From: DASSBQ01 sp040981125 | GTDB taxonomy: Bacteria > Nitrospirota > Nitrospiria > Nitrospirales > Nitrospiraceae | Length of the DNA: 64,000 nt | Direction of reading: 5' to 3' | Assembly (NCBI GenBank): GCA_040981125.1 | Contig: JANRMQ010000008.1 | Location: 121,882 to 185,881 of the forward strand | Shown here: positions 1-8,960 of the stretch, in pieces | How positions within the stretch are numbered: the first letter of the stretch is position 1 | Layout of the letters: every line of letters starts with the position of its first letter | The notes under the pieces: model-generated | Databases searched by the model: none | Told to the model about the DNA's origin: nothing | What the model saw: only the letters and a program-made list of their open reading frames with translations | Translations under genes and position numbers: made by a program

Positions 1-731
1 GGCGCCTTGAAAAGATCCGCAAGGATTTTGTCGCCAATGTGTCGCATGAACTGCGCACCCCGCTCACCTCCATCAAAGGCTATGTCGAAGCGCTGATCGA
101 CGGCGGAACGGACGACCCGGACACCGCCGCGCAGTTCCTCGACATCATCCTGCGGCAGAGCAACCGCCTGAATCTGATTCTCGACGATCTGCTGCAGTTG
201 TCGCAAATTGAATCCGGACAGGTGCTGCTGCGAAAAGACCCGGTCGATCTTCGGTCCGTGCTGGAGCGGACCGTCGCGTTCATCAAGCCGCTGGCCGACA
301 AGAAACACCATACGGTCGGCGTGAGTTTACCCGATCAGGTTCCGCTCATCGCCGGCGACGAAGACCGCCTGGTCCAAGTCTTTATCAATCTCCTCGACAA
401 CGCGGTGAAGTACACCCCCGACGGGGGCGCGATCAGCGTCGATCTCCGATTGTCCTCCGGCCATCGGAAACCCGCGATCGAAGAAGGTCTTGAAGTGCAT
501 GTGTCGGATTCGGGGATCGGTATTCCCGAATCGGATCGCCCACGGGTCTTCGAGCGGTTTTACCGTGTCGATAAGGCTCGATCACGCGAATTGGGCGGCA
601 CCGGACTGGGACTGGCCATCGTGAAACACATTGTGGAGGGTCATGGCGGGCTGGTTCGGGTGGAAGGCAATCAGCCGCGGGGCAGCCGCTTTATTGTAAA
701 TTTCCCGGTCACTAAGCCCGCGCCGGCCTAG
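1..731 (+). CDS. phoR: PhoR-like sensor histidine kinase, C-terminal part
   Basis: The 5' end lies outside the window; the reading frame is open from base 3, so the apparent start at 39 is an internal GTG. About 242 residues remain. They begin in the dimerisation H-box (VSHELRTP, His about visible residue 15) and continue into an HATPase domain with N-box (NLLDNAVKYTP), G1 (DSGIGIP), F-box (FERFYRVD) and G2 (GGTGLGLAIVKH). These are the core elements of a membrane histidine kinase that phosphorylates a response regulator. The PhoR call rests on the H-box style and on the phosphate transporter and PhoU-like gene that follow, in the opposite orientation. The sensor half is not visible, so the stimulus is inferred. 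Confidence 0.85.
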   Translation, partial: RLEKIRKDFVANVSHELRTPLTSIKGYVEALIDGGTDDPDTAAQFLDIILRQSNRLNLILDDLLQLSQIESGQVLLRKDPVDLRSVLERTVAFIKPLADKKHHTVGVSLPDQVPLIAGDEDRLVQVFINLLDNAVKYTPDGGAISVDLRLSSGHRKPAIEEGLEVHVSDSGIGIPESDRPRVFERFYRVDKARSRELGGTGLGLAIVKHIVEGHGGLVRVEGNQPRGSRFIVNFPVTKPAPA

Positions 732-733
732 AC

Positions 734-1726
734 TCAACGAACCACCATCATGAGGGCGTAGACTCCTGCGGCCAGCAGGCCGGCTCCGGGCAGCGTAAAA
801 ATCCACGCGCTGACGATTTTGGTCGTCACGCCCCACCGCACCGCCGACAATCGTTTCGTCGCCCCGACTCCCATGATCGCCGAGGTAATCGTATGGGTCG
901 TGCTGACCGGAAGGCCGATGTGCGCCGTCATGAGGAGCACGGCAGCCGCGCCGGTTTCAGCGGCAAAACCATGCACCGGCTCCAACTTGACGATGCGCAT
1001 GCCCAGCGTACGGACGATCCGCCATCCGCCGGCGACGGTCCCCAACCCCATGGCGGCGGCGCAGATCGCAATGACCCATATCGGCACATCGTTGGTTTCC
1101 AGATGACCGGACGACAGCAGGGCCAGGGTGATGATCCCCATGACTTTCTGCGCGTCGTTCGCCCCGTGGCTGAACGCCATGAAACTTGCCGACACGAGCT
1201 GCAGTCGGTTGAAAACCCTGGTCGCGGTCCCGCGCGCCACGCGAAAAAACGACCAGCTGATCACGACCATGATCAGAAAGCCCGCCGCAAAGCCGAACAA
1301 GGGGGACAGCACCATGGCCTCCAGGACGGATCGCAGGCCGTCGAACTTGATCGTGGTCCAGCCTCCATGCGCGACCGCGGATCCGACCAGTCCGCCGATC
1401 AGCGCATGCGACGAACTGCTCGGCAATCCCAGCACCAGCGTGAAGAGATTCCAGAGAATGGCCCCGCTCAATGAGGCCGCGACGACCGTATGGGTGATGG
1501 CTTCGGGAAAGACGATGCCGGAGCCGACCATTTTGGCTACCGCGGTGGAGAAGAACGCTCCGGCCACATTCAGAAACCCGGCCAGCAAGACGGCGACCAG
1601 CGGGCTCAGGACTCTCGTCGAGACCACGGTCGCGATGGCATTCGCGCTGTCGTGCCATCCGTTCGAAAAATCAAACACCAGCGCCAGCGCAATGGTGATC
1701 AGCAGCATACTTTCAAATTCAGGCAT
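734..1726 (-). CDS. pit: Low-affinity inorganic phosphate transporter (Pit family)
   Basis: This 330-residue, very hydrophobic protein matches the Pit/PHO4 family, which moves phosphate (often as a metal-phosphate complex) by ion symport across the inner membrane. The family's inverted duplication is visible as two related motifs, NGWHDSANAIAT near the N-terminus and GANDAQKVMG in the middle. Length fits the shorter bacterial Pit proteins. It ends 3 bp from the stop of the convergent phoR-like gene. It lies 66 bp downstream of the DUF47 accessory gene on the same strand, the usual accessory-then-pit order, so the two are probably co-transcribed. Confidence 0.93.
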   Translation of the reverse strand: MPEFESMLLITIALALVFDFSNGWHDSANAIATVVSTRVLSPLVAVLLAGFLNVAGAFFSTAVAKMVGSGIVFPEAITHTVVAASLSGAILWNLFTLVLGLPSSSSHALIGGLVGSAVAHGGWTTIKFDGLRSVLEAMVLSPLFGFAAGFLIMVVISWSFFRVARGTATRVFNRLQLVSASFMAFSHGANDAQKVMGIITLALLSSGHLETNDVPIWVIAICAAAMGLGTVAGGWRIVRTLGMRIVKLEPVHGFAAETGAAAVLLMTAHIGLPVSTTHTITSAIMGVGATKRLSAVRWGVTTKIVSAWIFTLPGAGLLAAGVYALMMVVR

Positions 1727-1792
1727 GGGTTTCTTCTGGAGGCTGATGCCGACGGATCGGTCGTGGGTGGTCTCGTGTGCGGCGCGAGTTCT

Positions 1793-2410
1793 CTAATAGT
1801 GCTTGAGCGCGATCCGCTCCAGGATGTTCGCGACGTCTTCGCAGCGATCCGTGCCGGTCTCGAAGTTCTCGTAAATTTCCTTCCACTTGATCACGGCGAT
1901 CGGGTCGGTTTCTTTTTCAAAGAGCTGGGAGATGGCTTCGCGGGAGATCTGATCCGCCTCGTTCTCCAAACTGTTCACGCGCACGCTGCATTTATTCACG
2001 TCGGAGTGCGGCTTCCCCAACATCTCGACGGTGGCTCCCACTTCGACGGCCGATTGGAAGAGAATATCCGCCAGGCGGATCGCCTGCTCGTTCGGCCGGG
2101 TGATTTTGTAGAGCACGAACCGATCGGCGATGTCTTCGACCACGTCCAAAATATCGTCGAGCGCGCTGGCCAGGTCGTGAATGTCCTCGCGATCGATCGG
2201 AGTAATGAACGTCTGATTCAATCGACGAGCGATGTCATGCGTGATCCCGTCTCCGACATGCTCCACTTCCTTGATCCGCTTCGCCTTCCCGACCGGATCC
2301 TGAAAATCATCCATCATGTCCTTCAACAACCGGCTGCCCTCGATCATATTGTGGGCCGCTTGCTTGAACAGATCGAAGAACGCTTCTTCCCGCGGAATCA
2401 GGTTCAACAT
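1793..2410 (-). CDS. PhoU-like Pit accessory protein (DUF47)
   Basis: A 205-residue, all-helical, acidic protein of the DUF47/PhoU-like family. Such proteins are typically encoded beside Pit transporters and are thought to modulate phosphate uptake. Metal-binding-like acidic repeats of the PhoU type are visible (EVEHVGDGITHDIARRL near residues 50-65 and ENEADQISRE near 140-150). It is the first gene of the two-gene pair with pit. Both lie next to a PhoR-like kinase, which supports a phosphate-homeostasis role. The exact biochemical role of DUF47 proteins remains inferred. Confidence 0.88.
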   Translation of the reverse strand: MLNLIPREEAFFDLFKQAAHNMIEGSRLLKDMMDDFQDPVGKAKRIKEVEHVGDGITHDIARRLNQTFITPIDREDIHDLASALDDILDVVEDIADRFVLYKITRPNEQAIRLADILFQSAVEVGATVEMLGKPHSDVNKCSVRVNSLENEADQISREAISQLFEKETDPIAVIKWKEIYENFETGTDRCEDVANILERIALKHY

Positions 2411-2474
2411 AGCTGCGTCTACCTTCGCGCGCCTTCCGGATTGTGATCACGCCTCGAAGCCGGCGATGGATGCG

Positions 2475-3509
2475 TCACCAACGGACCACCCCCGTCGCCC
2501 AGGTCAATCCTCCCCCGAAAGCGCCCAACAAGAGCATGTCCCCGGACCTCACCGGCGCGTCGCGAACGGCGCAATCCAAGGCGATGGGCAAGGAAGCCGA
2601 GGAGGTATTTCCGTACCGTTCAATGACGGAATGCATGCGCCCGGTGGAAATGCCGAGGCGCCGGCGGATCGCCTCCAGAATGCGGACATTGGCCTGATGC
2701 ATGATGACATGGTCGATGTTGTCGATGCTCATCCCCAATTCCTTGAGGAGATCGGTCACCGCCCGTTCCAGCCGGCGGACCGCCAGGCGAAACACCGCCC
2801 CGCCTTTCATCCGAAGCATGTGTCGATGACTCCGGATGCTTTCGGTGGTGACCGGCGCCCGCGAGCCGCCGGCTGGTACGGTGATCAGATCATGCCCCGC
2901 CCCATCGGCGTACGCCCGCACGGCGATGATCCCGGATCGCTCTTGGCCGGAGCTGTCTTCCGCCGCCAGAAGAGCGGCTCCCGCACCGTCGCCGAACAGC
3001 AGCGCCGTCTCTTTATCCGTCCGATCCAAGAACCGCGATTTGACTTCCGCCGCCGCCACTAAACAAGTGCGCGCTTGCCCGCTACGAATCATCGCATCGG
3101 CCATGGAGAGCCCGTACAGAAAACCCGAACAGGAGGCGGCTAGATCGAAGGCGATGGTCGATCTCCCGCCTAACGCGCGCTGGACATAGCAGGCCGTGGA
3201 GGGAAAGGCCGTGTCGGGCGACGTGGTCGACAGGAGAATGGCATCAACCGACTCCGGTGATTTTCCAGCCGCCGCGCAAGCCCGGCGACAGGCCTCGAGT
3301 GCCAGATCAGAGGTCGCCTGACCGTCCCCGCTCCAATATCGCGAGCGGATGCCCGTCAACTGATACACCTGCTCGGCAGAGAGATGGAGCGGGCCGGCTA
3401 TCTCCTCATTCTCAACCATACGCCCCGCGATATAAGATCCTGTGCCGATGATTCTGCTACGTATCACGCTGCCCAGCAATGTCGATAATTGGTACAGGAC
3501 TCGGCGCAT
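2475..3509 (-). CDS. 3-oxoacyl-ACP synthase III (KAS III/FabH) family, stand-alone copy
   Basis: A thiolase-fold condensing enzyme of 344 residues. The Cys-His-Asn triad of KAS III is visible: AASCSGFLYG (Cys about residue 127), VIMHQANVRI (His) and RYGNTSSASLP (Asn). KAS III enzymes join acetyl-CoA or another acyl-CoA to malonyl-ACP. A second, canonical fabH lies at 51417-52391 inside the fatty acid cluster, so this copy may use a different starter unit or serve a secondary pathway. The N-terminal 14 residues look non-homologous; a GTG at 3465-3467 (VIRSRIIGTGSY) is a plausible true start. Neither start has a clear ribosome-binding site. Confidence 0.85.
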   Translation of the reverse strand: MRRVLYQLSTLLGSVIRSRIIGTGSYIAGRMVENEEIAGPLHLSAEQVYQLTGIRSRYWSGDGQATSDLALEACRRACAAAGKSPESVDAILLSTTSPDTAFPSTACYVQRALGGRSTIAFDLAASCSGFLYGLSMADAMIRSGQARTCLVAAAEVKSRFLDRTDKETALLFGDGAGAALLAAEDSSGQERSGIIAVRAYADGAGHDLITVPAGGSRAPVTTESIRSHRHMLRMKGGAVFRLAVRRLERAVTDLLKELGMSIDNIDHVIMHQANVRILEAIRRRLGISTGRMHSVIERYGNTSSASLPIALDCAVRDAPVRSGDMLLLGAFGGGLTWATGVVRW

Positions 3510-3645
3510 GGCGGACGGAATGTCGGCGGATTATAGGGCGGGCAAACCGGAGGGTCAACCGGTTGAGCCATTTTCGTTGCAATTCAAGAAACCTTCTGCT
3601 AGAAAACGGCAACCTATTTACCGGGCCGCCTTGTTACACATACGA

Positions 3646-4668
3646 ATGCCGCGCCGCATCCCGTTCCTCATCCCCTGCATTGCGTTGTCGGCCATGCTCT
3701 GGCTGCTCGGCGCATGCTCGAGTACTCCCAAAAGCGAACCCGCGGATAAAAAAGTCCTCAGCAGCACCGATGAACAGATCTTCCTCGGGGACACGATCGA
3801 AAAAAACTATGATCCGAATGTGATCATGAAACGCGGCGAGGCCTTCTTCGAGAAGGAGGAATTTCCGGAGGCGATCGTCGAGTATCAACACTTTCTGGAT
3901 CTTCACCGGTCACACATGCTGGCGTCCTACGCGCAATTCCGACTGGCGGAAAGCCATTTGCGAATCGCCCGCTCCATCGACCGAGACCCGGACCCGATCC
4001 ATAAGGCCATCGCCGCCTTTGAACGGCTTCGAAAAGAGTTTCCGGGCAGCCGGTATGACGCGCAGGCGGTGCAACGCATCGCGGACTGCCATGATTGGTT
4101 GGCTCAAACCCACCTGTTCGTCGGACAATTTTATTATCGTCGCGACTCGTTTCTGGCCGCGGCGCATCGATTTGATCAGATCATGAAGGAGTATCCCGAC
4201 AAATCGGTCGCTCCCGATGCCTTGTATTATCTGGCGCTGAGCTATAAGGAAATGGGCGCGAACGACTGGGCGAGCGAAAAGCTCATCATGTTGGCGGAAA
4301 AATACCCGCAGAGTGAGGTCGCGCAAGACGGAAGGAAGTTACTCGCGAAGATTCAGGCCGACAGTCCGCCGCCGGTCGTGGCGCAGTCCAAAGAACCTCC
4401 TCCTCCGCCGGCGCCAATGGTTGCGCCGTCACAACCGGCATCGCCCGCACCGGCCGTCGCGCCCCCGCAGCCGGCGTCGCCGCCGACCGCACTTGCGAAG
4501 GCCCCGGAGGCTTCGCCGGCCCCCGTGACGAATGCCGGCCTTCTCGCCGAGAAACGGACGCAACCGGTGTTACGTACGCCGCTCGGCCGACCACCGATCG
4601 TGTCCGATGCGTCGGCAACCACGCTGACGCAGCGCTTCGTCTCCTGCCGACTCGGCGCGTGGTGCTGA
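3646..4668 (+). CDS. bamD: BamD-like outer-membrane lipoprotein with Pro/Ala-rich tail
   Basis: The start at 3646 is chosen because it gives a lipoprotein signal peptide (MPRRIPFLIP..., lipobox LLGAC with Cys about residue 24); an upstream in-frame ATG at 3442 would bury it. The mature part is a row of TPR-like helical repeats (EEFPEAIVEYQHFLDLHR, APDALYYLALSYKEMG, YPQSEVAQDGRKLL) typical of BamD/YfiO, the lipoprotein of the Bam complex that inserts outer-membrane beta-barrels. Unlike standard BamD it has a long C-terminal Pro/Ala/Ser-rich segment (about residues 240-300). After it the frame ends in a Cys/Trp-containing tail that looks unlike the rest; a shifted frame continues with similar Pro/Ala/Ser-rich sequence to about 4747. 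Confidence 0.82.
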   Translation: MPRRIPFLIPCIALSAMLWLLGACSSTPKSEPADKKVLSSTDEQIFLGDTIEKNYDPNVIMKRGEAFFEKEEFPEAIVEYQHFLDLHRSHMLASYAQFRLAESHLRIARSIDRDPDPIHKAIAAFERLRKEFPGSRYDAQAVQRIADCHDWLAQTHLFVGQFYYRRDSFLAAAHRFDQIMKEYPDKSVAPDALYYLALSYKEMGANDWASEKLIMLAEKYPQSEVAQDGRKLLAKIQADSPPPVVAQSKEPPPPPAPMVAPSQPASPAPAVAPPQPASPPTALAKAPEASPAPVTNAGLLAEKRTQPVLRTPLGRPPIVSDASATTLTQRFVSCRLGAWC

Positions 4669-4764
4669 AACCGTCTTCCTCGCCGCCCGCGCCTGAAGCC
4701 GCATCAGGCGGCTCTCTCTGTCCAGGGGAGAATGATCGAACGTGCTGAGGCGGGAGTCTGGCCC

Positions 4765-5979
4765 TTAGCGGCGCGGCAACGCTTCAAGAATGAGCTTCCG
4801 GAAGGAATCTTTGACCACCCCCTTTGCCTGAGCAAAGAATCCCTGGTAGGTCGTCCTTCCTTGCAACACTCCGTAATACAGCCGGATGACGTCTTGATAG
4901 TTGTGCATCAATCGGTAGCACAACTGCGGAAAGGAGTAGACGATCCGCGCCATCCGGGACGCAATCCGAAACTCGGGATAAATTTCGCGCTCCAGCGCAT
5001 GGTCGTATTCGAACAGAGATGCGCAACGGTCCTGCAGGCGCCCGAGGACAGCGTGAGCCGCCAGCTGACCCGATCGAACGGCGTAGTAGATGCCTTCGCC
5101 GAACAGAGGGTCGACCAAATGACCGGCATCGCCGACCAACATCGCGTCTCCGTTCACCAACCCGCCTGATTCCCATTCACCATTCCTGTTCCGCCGGCTC
5201 TTGAAGATGGGAAGCGGATGACCGAGCGGCCGGGGAATGGTTCGGTTCGCCAACCTCCTTTCTTCTTTGGTGAAGCGTTCGAACGTCCGTTTGGGACTGT
5301 CGGCCTTCTCACGAAATTCAGCGACGCCGACCGATAATTGGTGATGCTTGGGGAAGACCCAGGCATAGCCCTTTCTCGCGGCGCCGATATCAATGAGCAC
5401 GGCTCTCGTATCGCGATGGCGCGCCGCCTCGTCGGCTCCGAGCATCACTTCGCTTTCCAATGTCGGCATCCGGAGGGCTCGTGGACCGGGGAACAACTGT
5501 TGCGCCACCAGGCTGTTTGCCCCGTCCGCCCCAATGAGCACCTTGGCATGATACCGGCCCCGGTCGGTCGATACGGAGACGCCTTCGGATCGGTGGCTGA
5601 ACGATATCGCGCGCTCGCCTTGATGAATGGTGGTCCCTGCGGCACGCGCCTTTTCTACGAGCGCATGATCGAAGCGGTCGCGCATGACCATGTACGCGAT
5701 CGGGCTGGATGACTCGATGAGGAAGGACTCCTGGCCCCGGTAGGAGAACTGGACACCATAGACCGTGTGTTCAATGAGAGACGCGACATCCTGATCGAGG
5801 ATGCCCTGGATACGAGCCGATAATCCACCCCCGCAGACTTTGTATCGGGGATGCTGTTCTTTATCCAAGGCCAGGACTGAGAGACCGGCCCGGCTTAGCT
5901 CGTATGCGGCGGCCGACCCGGCCGGCCCCATACCGACCACCAACGCGTCATAGATCGTGACATTGGGACTGGCTTTCAT
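4765..5979 (-). CDS. Geranylgeranyl reductase family FAD-dependent oxidoreductase
   Basis: A 404-residue flavoprotein with an N-terminal Rossmann dinucleotide motif (VVGMGPAGSAAAYELSRAG), the GGR-family CGGGLSAR segment after RYKVC, and the second FAD motif GDAMLVGDAGHLVDPLFGEG near residues 280-300. Members reduce isoprenoid double bonds, as in chlorophyll, archaeal lipid or menaquinone side chains. It follows ccdA by 44 bp on the same strand, at the end of the cytochrome c maturation operon, so saturation of a quinone side chain is a reasonable guess, but the substrate cannot be read from sequence. Confidence 0.85.
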   Translation of the reverse strand: MKASPNVTIYDALVVGMGPAGSAAAYELSRAGLSVLALDKEQHPRYKVCGGGLSARIQGILDQDVASLIEHTVYGVQFSYRGQESFLIESSSPIAYMVMRDRFDHALVEKARAAGTTIHQGERAISFSHRSEGVSVSTDRGRYHAKVLIGADGANSLVAQQLFPGPRALRMPTLESEVMLGADEAARHRDTRAVLIDIGAARKGYAWVFPKHHQLSVGVAEFREKADSPKRTFERFTKEERRLANRTIPRPLGHPLPIFKSRRNRNGEWESGGLVNGDAMLVGDAGHLVDPLFGEGIYYAVRSGQLAAHAVLGRLQDRCASLFEYDHALEREIYPEFRIASRMARIVYSFPQLCYRLMHNYQDVIRLYYGVLQGRTTYQGFFAQAKGVVKDSFRKLILEALPRR

Positions 5980-6023
5980 GGATGTCTAGAGGGACAGGCA
6001 AAATGCAGCAACTGAACTACTGG

Positions 6024-6770
6024 CTACTGGCCGAGATACCAGCCGATACCGTACCGCTCCAGGAAACTCGTGATCATGGTAAGCGAATTGGCATAGATCA
6101 TCACGCCCACGACGATGAGCAGGACACCGCTGACCGTCGAGACGCCCCACAAATATCCGCGAAGCTCTTTGAAATAGCCGAGGAACCGATCGACGCCGAG
6201 CGCCGTCAAAAACAACGGCAACGCGAGGCCGAGCGAATAGCAGCTGAGCAAGACCACTCCGTTCAATAGAGAATCGGTCGTACTGGCATACAGCAGGATG
6301 GTTCCCAAGACCGGTCCCACGCAGGGGGTCCAGCCCGCTGCAAAGGCGATTCCGATCAAAAAGGACCCCAAATAGCCTGCCGGCCGGCTTCGAAACTGAT
6401 ACCGGTGTTCCATTTTCAGAAAGTTCAAATTCAAGATGCCGAGCAGATACAGGCCGAACACGATGACGATAATGCCTCCGATCCGGCGGACATGTTCCTG
6501 ATAGGTCAAGAGCGCCTGCCCGATCAAACTTGCGGAAGCTCCGAAGGCCACGAACACGGATGAGAATCCTGCGATAAACAGGAGCGAGTTCAAAATGATC
6601 GCCTTCCGGAATCGAGTGCGTTCCGAGGCGGAAGTCAGCTGTTCGATGGACAGACCCGTAATATACGAGACATAGGACGGCACCAGGGGCAGCACGCAGG
6701 GCGAAACAAAGGACAAAAGTCCGGCGCTGAATGCGGCGACCAAAGAAATGGACTGCATCGACTCCGTCAT
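6024..6770 (-). CDS. ccdA: Cytochrome c biogenesis protein CcdA (DsbD-type thiol transporter)
   Basis: A 248-residue polytopic membrane protein with about six hydrophobic segments. The two functional cysteines of CcdA appear in the expected pseudo-symmetric places, LSFVSPCVLPLVPSYVSY near the N-terminus and AGWTPCVGPVLGTIL near the middle. CcdA carries reducing equivalents from cytoplasmic thioredoxin across the inner membrane to periplasmic ResA-like thioredoxins, which keep apocytochrome c cysteines reduced. Two such thioredoxins are encoded immediately upstream in the same operon, the nearest only 2 bp away. Confidence 0.94.
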   Translation of the reverse strand: MTESMQSISLVAAFSAGLLSFVSPCVLPLVPSYVSYITGLSIEQLTSASERTRFRKAIILNSLLFIAGFSSVFVAFGASASLIGQALLTYQEHVRRIGGIIVIVFGLYLLGILNLNFLKMEHRYQFRSRPAGYLGSFLIGIAFAAGWTPCVGPVLGTILLYASTTDSLLNGVVLLSCYSLGLALPLFLTALGVDRFLGYFKELRGYLWGVSTVSGVLLIVVGVMIYANSLTMITSFLERYGIGWYLGQ

Positions 6771-6772
6771 GA

Positions 6773-7345
6773 TCAGGATGCTCCCAAGAGCGATTGTACC
6801 AAGCGACGGCCCTCCGGCGTATTCCAGTCGCGCGCGCCGAAAATGCGCTTCCGAATGATGCCTTGCGGGTCGATCAAGAACGTCATGGGCAGCGTACGGG
6901 CCCCATAGCGTATTCCGATGCGGAAATCGGCATCGTGCAACACGGGGAACGTAAATCCCATCTCCCGCTGAAAGGGTTTGGTGACGGCTATGCCCTGTGC
7001 ATCGGTCGAAACGGCGAGGATCTCAAAATCTTTCCGGCTGAACGATCGGTAGAGTTGCTCCATGGCCGGCATCTCAATACGGCATGGTCCGCACCAGGTC
7101 GCCCAGAAGTTGAGCAGCACCACCTTGCCCCGGAACTGATCCAGCGCGACCTGAAAGCCTTCCAGATCTTTGAGAACGAAATTCGGCGCTTCATCGCCGA
7201 TTTTCACGATCCCATTGTCGGCGACGCCGGCTGCCGAGATCAATTGTTGTTCCGGCGGAACGGCAGGCGCCGCCGCTCCGCAGAGAACCGCGCTGCCATG
7301 TAGCAGCACCGCCGCAAGGCTGGATATGCTCCATCGGACCAACAT
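6773..7345 (-). CDS. ResA/TlpA-type periplasmic thiol-disulfide oxidoreductase (copy 1)
   Basis: A 190-residue protein with an N-terminal signal peptide or anchor (hydrophobic about residues 5-27) and a thioredoxin-like AhpC/TSA-Redoxin domain. The active site is NFWATWCGPCRIEMP, with the CGPC pair about residues 86-89, and a cis-Pro region follows at ARTLPMTFLIDPQG. It should act in the periplasm, reducing the CXXCH cysteines of apocytochrome c with electrons from CcdA. It starts 9 bp after the stop of a related thioredoxin and is nearly contiguous with ccdA, so it is part of one operon. Confidence 0.9.
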   Translation of the reverse strand: MLVRWSISSLAAVLLHGSAVLCGAAAPAVPPEQQLISAAGVADNGIVKIGDEAPNFVLKDLEGFQVALDQFRGKVVLLNFWATWCGPCRIEMPAMEQLYRSFSRKDFEILAVSTDAQGIAVTKPFQREMGFTFPVLHDADFRIGIRYGARTLPMTFLIDPQGIIRKRIFGARDWNTPEGRRLVQSLLGAS

Positions 7346-7354
7346 GCCGATGCC

Positions 7355-7978
7355 TCAAAGAGACGGATCTATGGCGGGGGAAGCGGATTGAGCAGACTGA
7401 GAGCCCTGCTTCATCAGTTGCGTGAGGATCTGGAGATTATCGAGCCTGGTCCAGTCGCGCGGGCCGATTACTTTCTCACGCAATGTGCCTTCCCGATCGA
7501 TAATATATGTTTCCGGCACTCCCATGAGTTTGTACCGTTTGTCGGTCTGCCCCCAGGAGTCCACCAACACCGGGAAGGTCAAATTGAGGCTCTTCACGAA
7601 CGGCGGGATCTCCTTCTTGGTCGTCACGCGATCGATGCTGACGGCGAGAATTACCAACCCGTCCTTCTCAAAATTCTTGTACAGAACCTCCATGGAAGGC
7701 ATCTCTTCCCGGCATGGCTTGCACCAGGTTGCCCAGAAATTCAGGAACACCACTTTGCCCCGGTAATCCGAGAGACGGATCTCCTTCTCGCTCAGATCCG
7801 GCAATTGGAAATCGGGGGCCGGCTTGCCGACGGTCAGCGGCTCATACTTCGCGCTCTGCAGCCAGACCACCATGAACATGGCCGCGAGAATCAGGCCCGC
7901 AATGAGCGTGACCATCAATCTGGAACGCCCCCCTCCCTGCGGAGTGGAGAGCGAATTTACGACCGACTGGTCTGCCAT
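7355..7978 (-). CDS. ResA/TlpA-type membrane-anchored thiol-disulfide oxidoreductase (copy 2)
   Basis: A 207-residue relative of the next gene, with one N-terminal membrane anchor (about residues 20-42, LMVTLIAGLILAAMFMVVW) and a periplasmic thioredoxin-like domain. The active site is NFWATWCKPCREEMPSME (CKPC rather than CGPC); the cis-Pro region reads LMGVPETYIIDREG. It probably takes part in the same heme-ligation pathway as the neighbouring ResA-like protein and CcdA. The two copies differ in active-site dipeptide, so they may differ in redox potential or partner. Confidence 0.9.
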   Translation of the reverse strand: MADQSVVNSLSTPQGGGRSRLMVTLIAGLILAAMFMVVWLQSAKYEPLTVGKPAPDFQLPDLSEKEIRLSDYRGKVVFLNFWATWCKPCREEMPSMEVLYKNFEKDGLVILAVSIDRVTTKKEIPPFVKSLNLTFPVLVDSWGQTDKRYKLMGVPETYIIDREGTLREKVIGPRDWTRLDNLQILTQLMKQGSQSAQSASPAIDPSL

Positions 7979-8026
7979 GATCGGATAGAAGTCTCCATGA
8001 TACCGGCCCGGCTCATCCCGGTGTAC

Positions 8027-8941
8027 TTACGCGTAGGCATGCAATCCCGACAGGAGAAAATTCACGCCCCAGAAACAGAAAATGACCATGAGAAAACCAA
8101 AAATCGCGTAGACCGCCGCACGATGGCCTTCCCATCCACGAGTCATCCGGGCATGGATGTATGCGCCGTAAATCAGCCAGACGATCAGCGACCATGTCTC
8201 TTTCGGATCCCAGCTCCAATAGCCTCCCCACGCATAGTTGGCCCACATCGCGCCAAGGATAATGCCGAACGCCAGCATGGGGAACCCGATCATGATGGCC
8301 TTATAGCCCAGCTCATCGATGGTTTCGAGATCGGGAAAGGCCTCGTAAAACCGTGACCGGCTGCCCTTCCGTTCCGCCCGCTCCTTGAGCAAATACATAA
8401 TGCCGAGACCGCCGGCCATCGCAAACGCCGCATAACTGGTGAGCGTCACCGAGACGTGAATATAGATCCAATAGCTGTTCAGCGCCGGGACGAGAGGCTC
8501 TGCGGTCTGGTACCGATACGGCAAAAGCGACGCCGCTCCCATCGCGATGAATCCGATCCCCACGACAAAGGCCCCGATCGCTTTGATTCGGTAGCGATAT
8601 TCCAAGAGGACATATCCGAGAATAATGGCCCAGGAGACATAGGACATCGCTTCGAACTGATTGGACCAAGGGGCGAAAGTCCCGGAATGCTCCATGCGCT
8701 CATAGGCCCGCGTCGTGAGCGCCAGCGTATTCATGATCCACCCGAACACCGTGACGAGGGTCGCGACCTGGCCCAATTGAGCCGCCCATGCGCCGTCTCG
8801 ATCTTCATAGCCACCGCTCGGATGCCCGGCCGGCGCCAACTCCATGGTCGGACGTCTGGCGAACAAATAGGCGATGTAGAGTCCGAGCGCGGCCAGATAC
8901 AGCCAAAATGTCATGTCGAAGAGAAATAGTGAACGCGCCAT
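8027..8941 (-). CDS. ccsA: Cytochrome c biogenesis protein CcsA/ResC (heme handling)
   Basis: A 304-residue multi-spanning membrane protein with the tryptophan-rich WWD signature of heme-handling proteins, AWGGYWSWDPKETWSL, at about residues 229-244. Conserved histidines sit in flanking segments (YIHVSVTLTSYAAF and GAYIHARM). CcsA with ResB/Ccs1 forms the system II synthetase that exports heme and attaches it to CXXCH motifs in the periplasm. It follows resB by 19 bp on the same strand, the usual pairing. System II with CcdA and TlpA-type thioredoxins fits a cytochrome-c-rich respiratory organism. Confidence 0.94.
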   Translation of the reverse strand: MARSLFLFDMTFWLYLAALGLYIAYLFARRPTMELAPAGHPSGGYEDRDGAWAAQLGQVATLVTVFGWIMNTLALTTRAYERMEHSGTFAPWSNQFEAMSYVSWAIILGYVLLEYRYRIKAIGAFVVGIGFIAMGAASLLPYRYQTAEPLVPALNSYWIYIHVSVTLTSYAAFAMAGGLGIMYLLKERAERKGSRSRFYEAFPDLETIDELGYKAIMIGFPMLAFGIILGAMWANYAWGGYWSWDPKETWSLIVWLIYGAYIHARMTRGWEGHRAAVYAIFGFLMVIFCFWGVNFLLSGLHAYA

Positions 8942-8960
8942 AACTTTCCTCCGTCTTTCC

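Noticed and set aside
4697..4713. Hairpin between the converging BamD-like and GGR-like genes as terminator
   Set aside because: The stem is only 6 bp with a 5-nt loop and no real T-tract; too weak to annotate.
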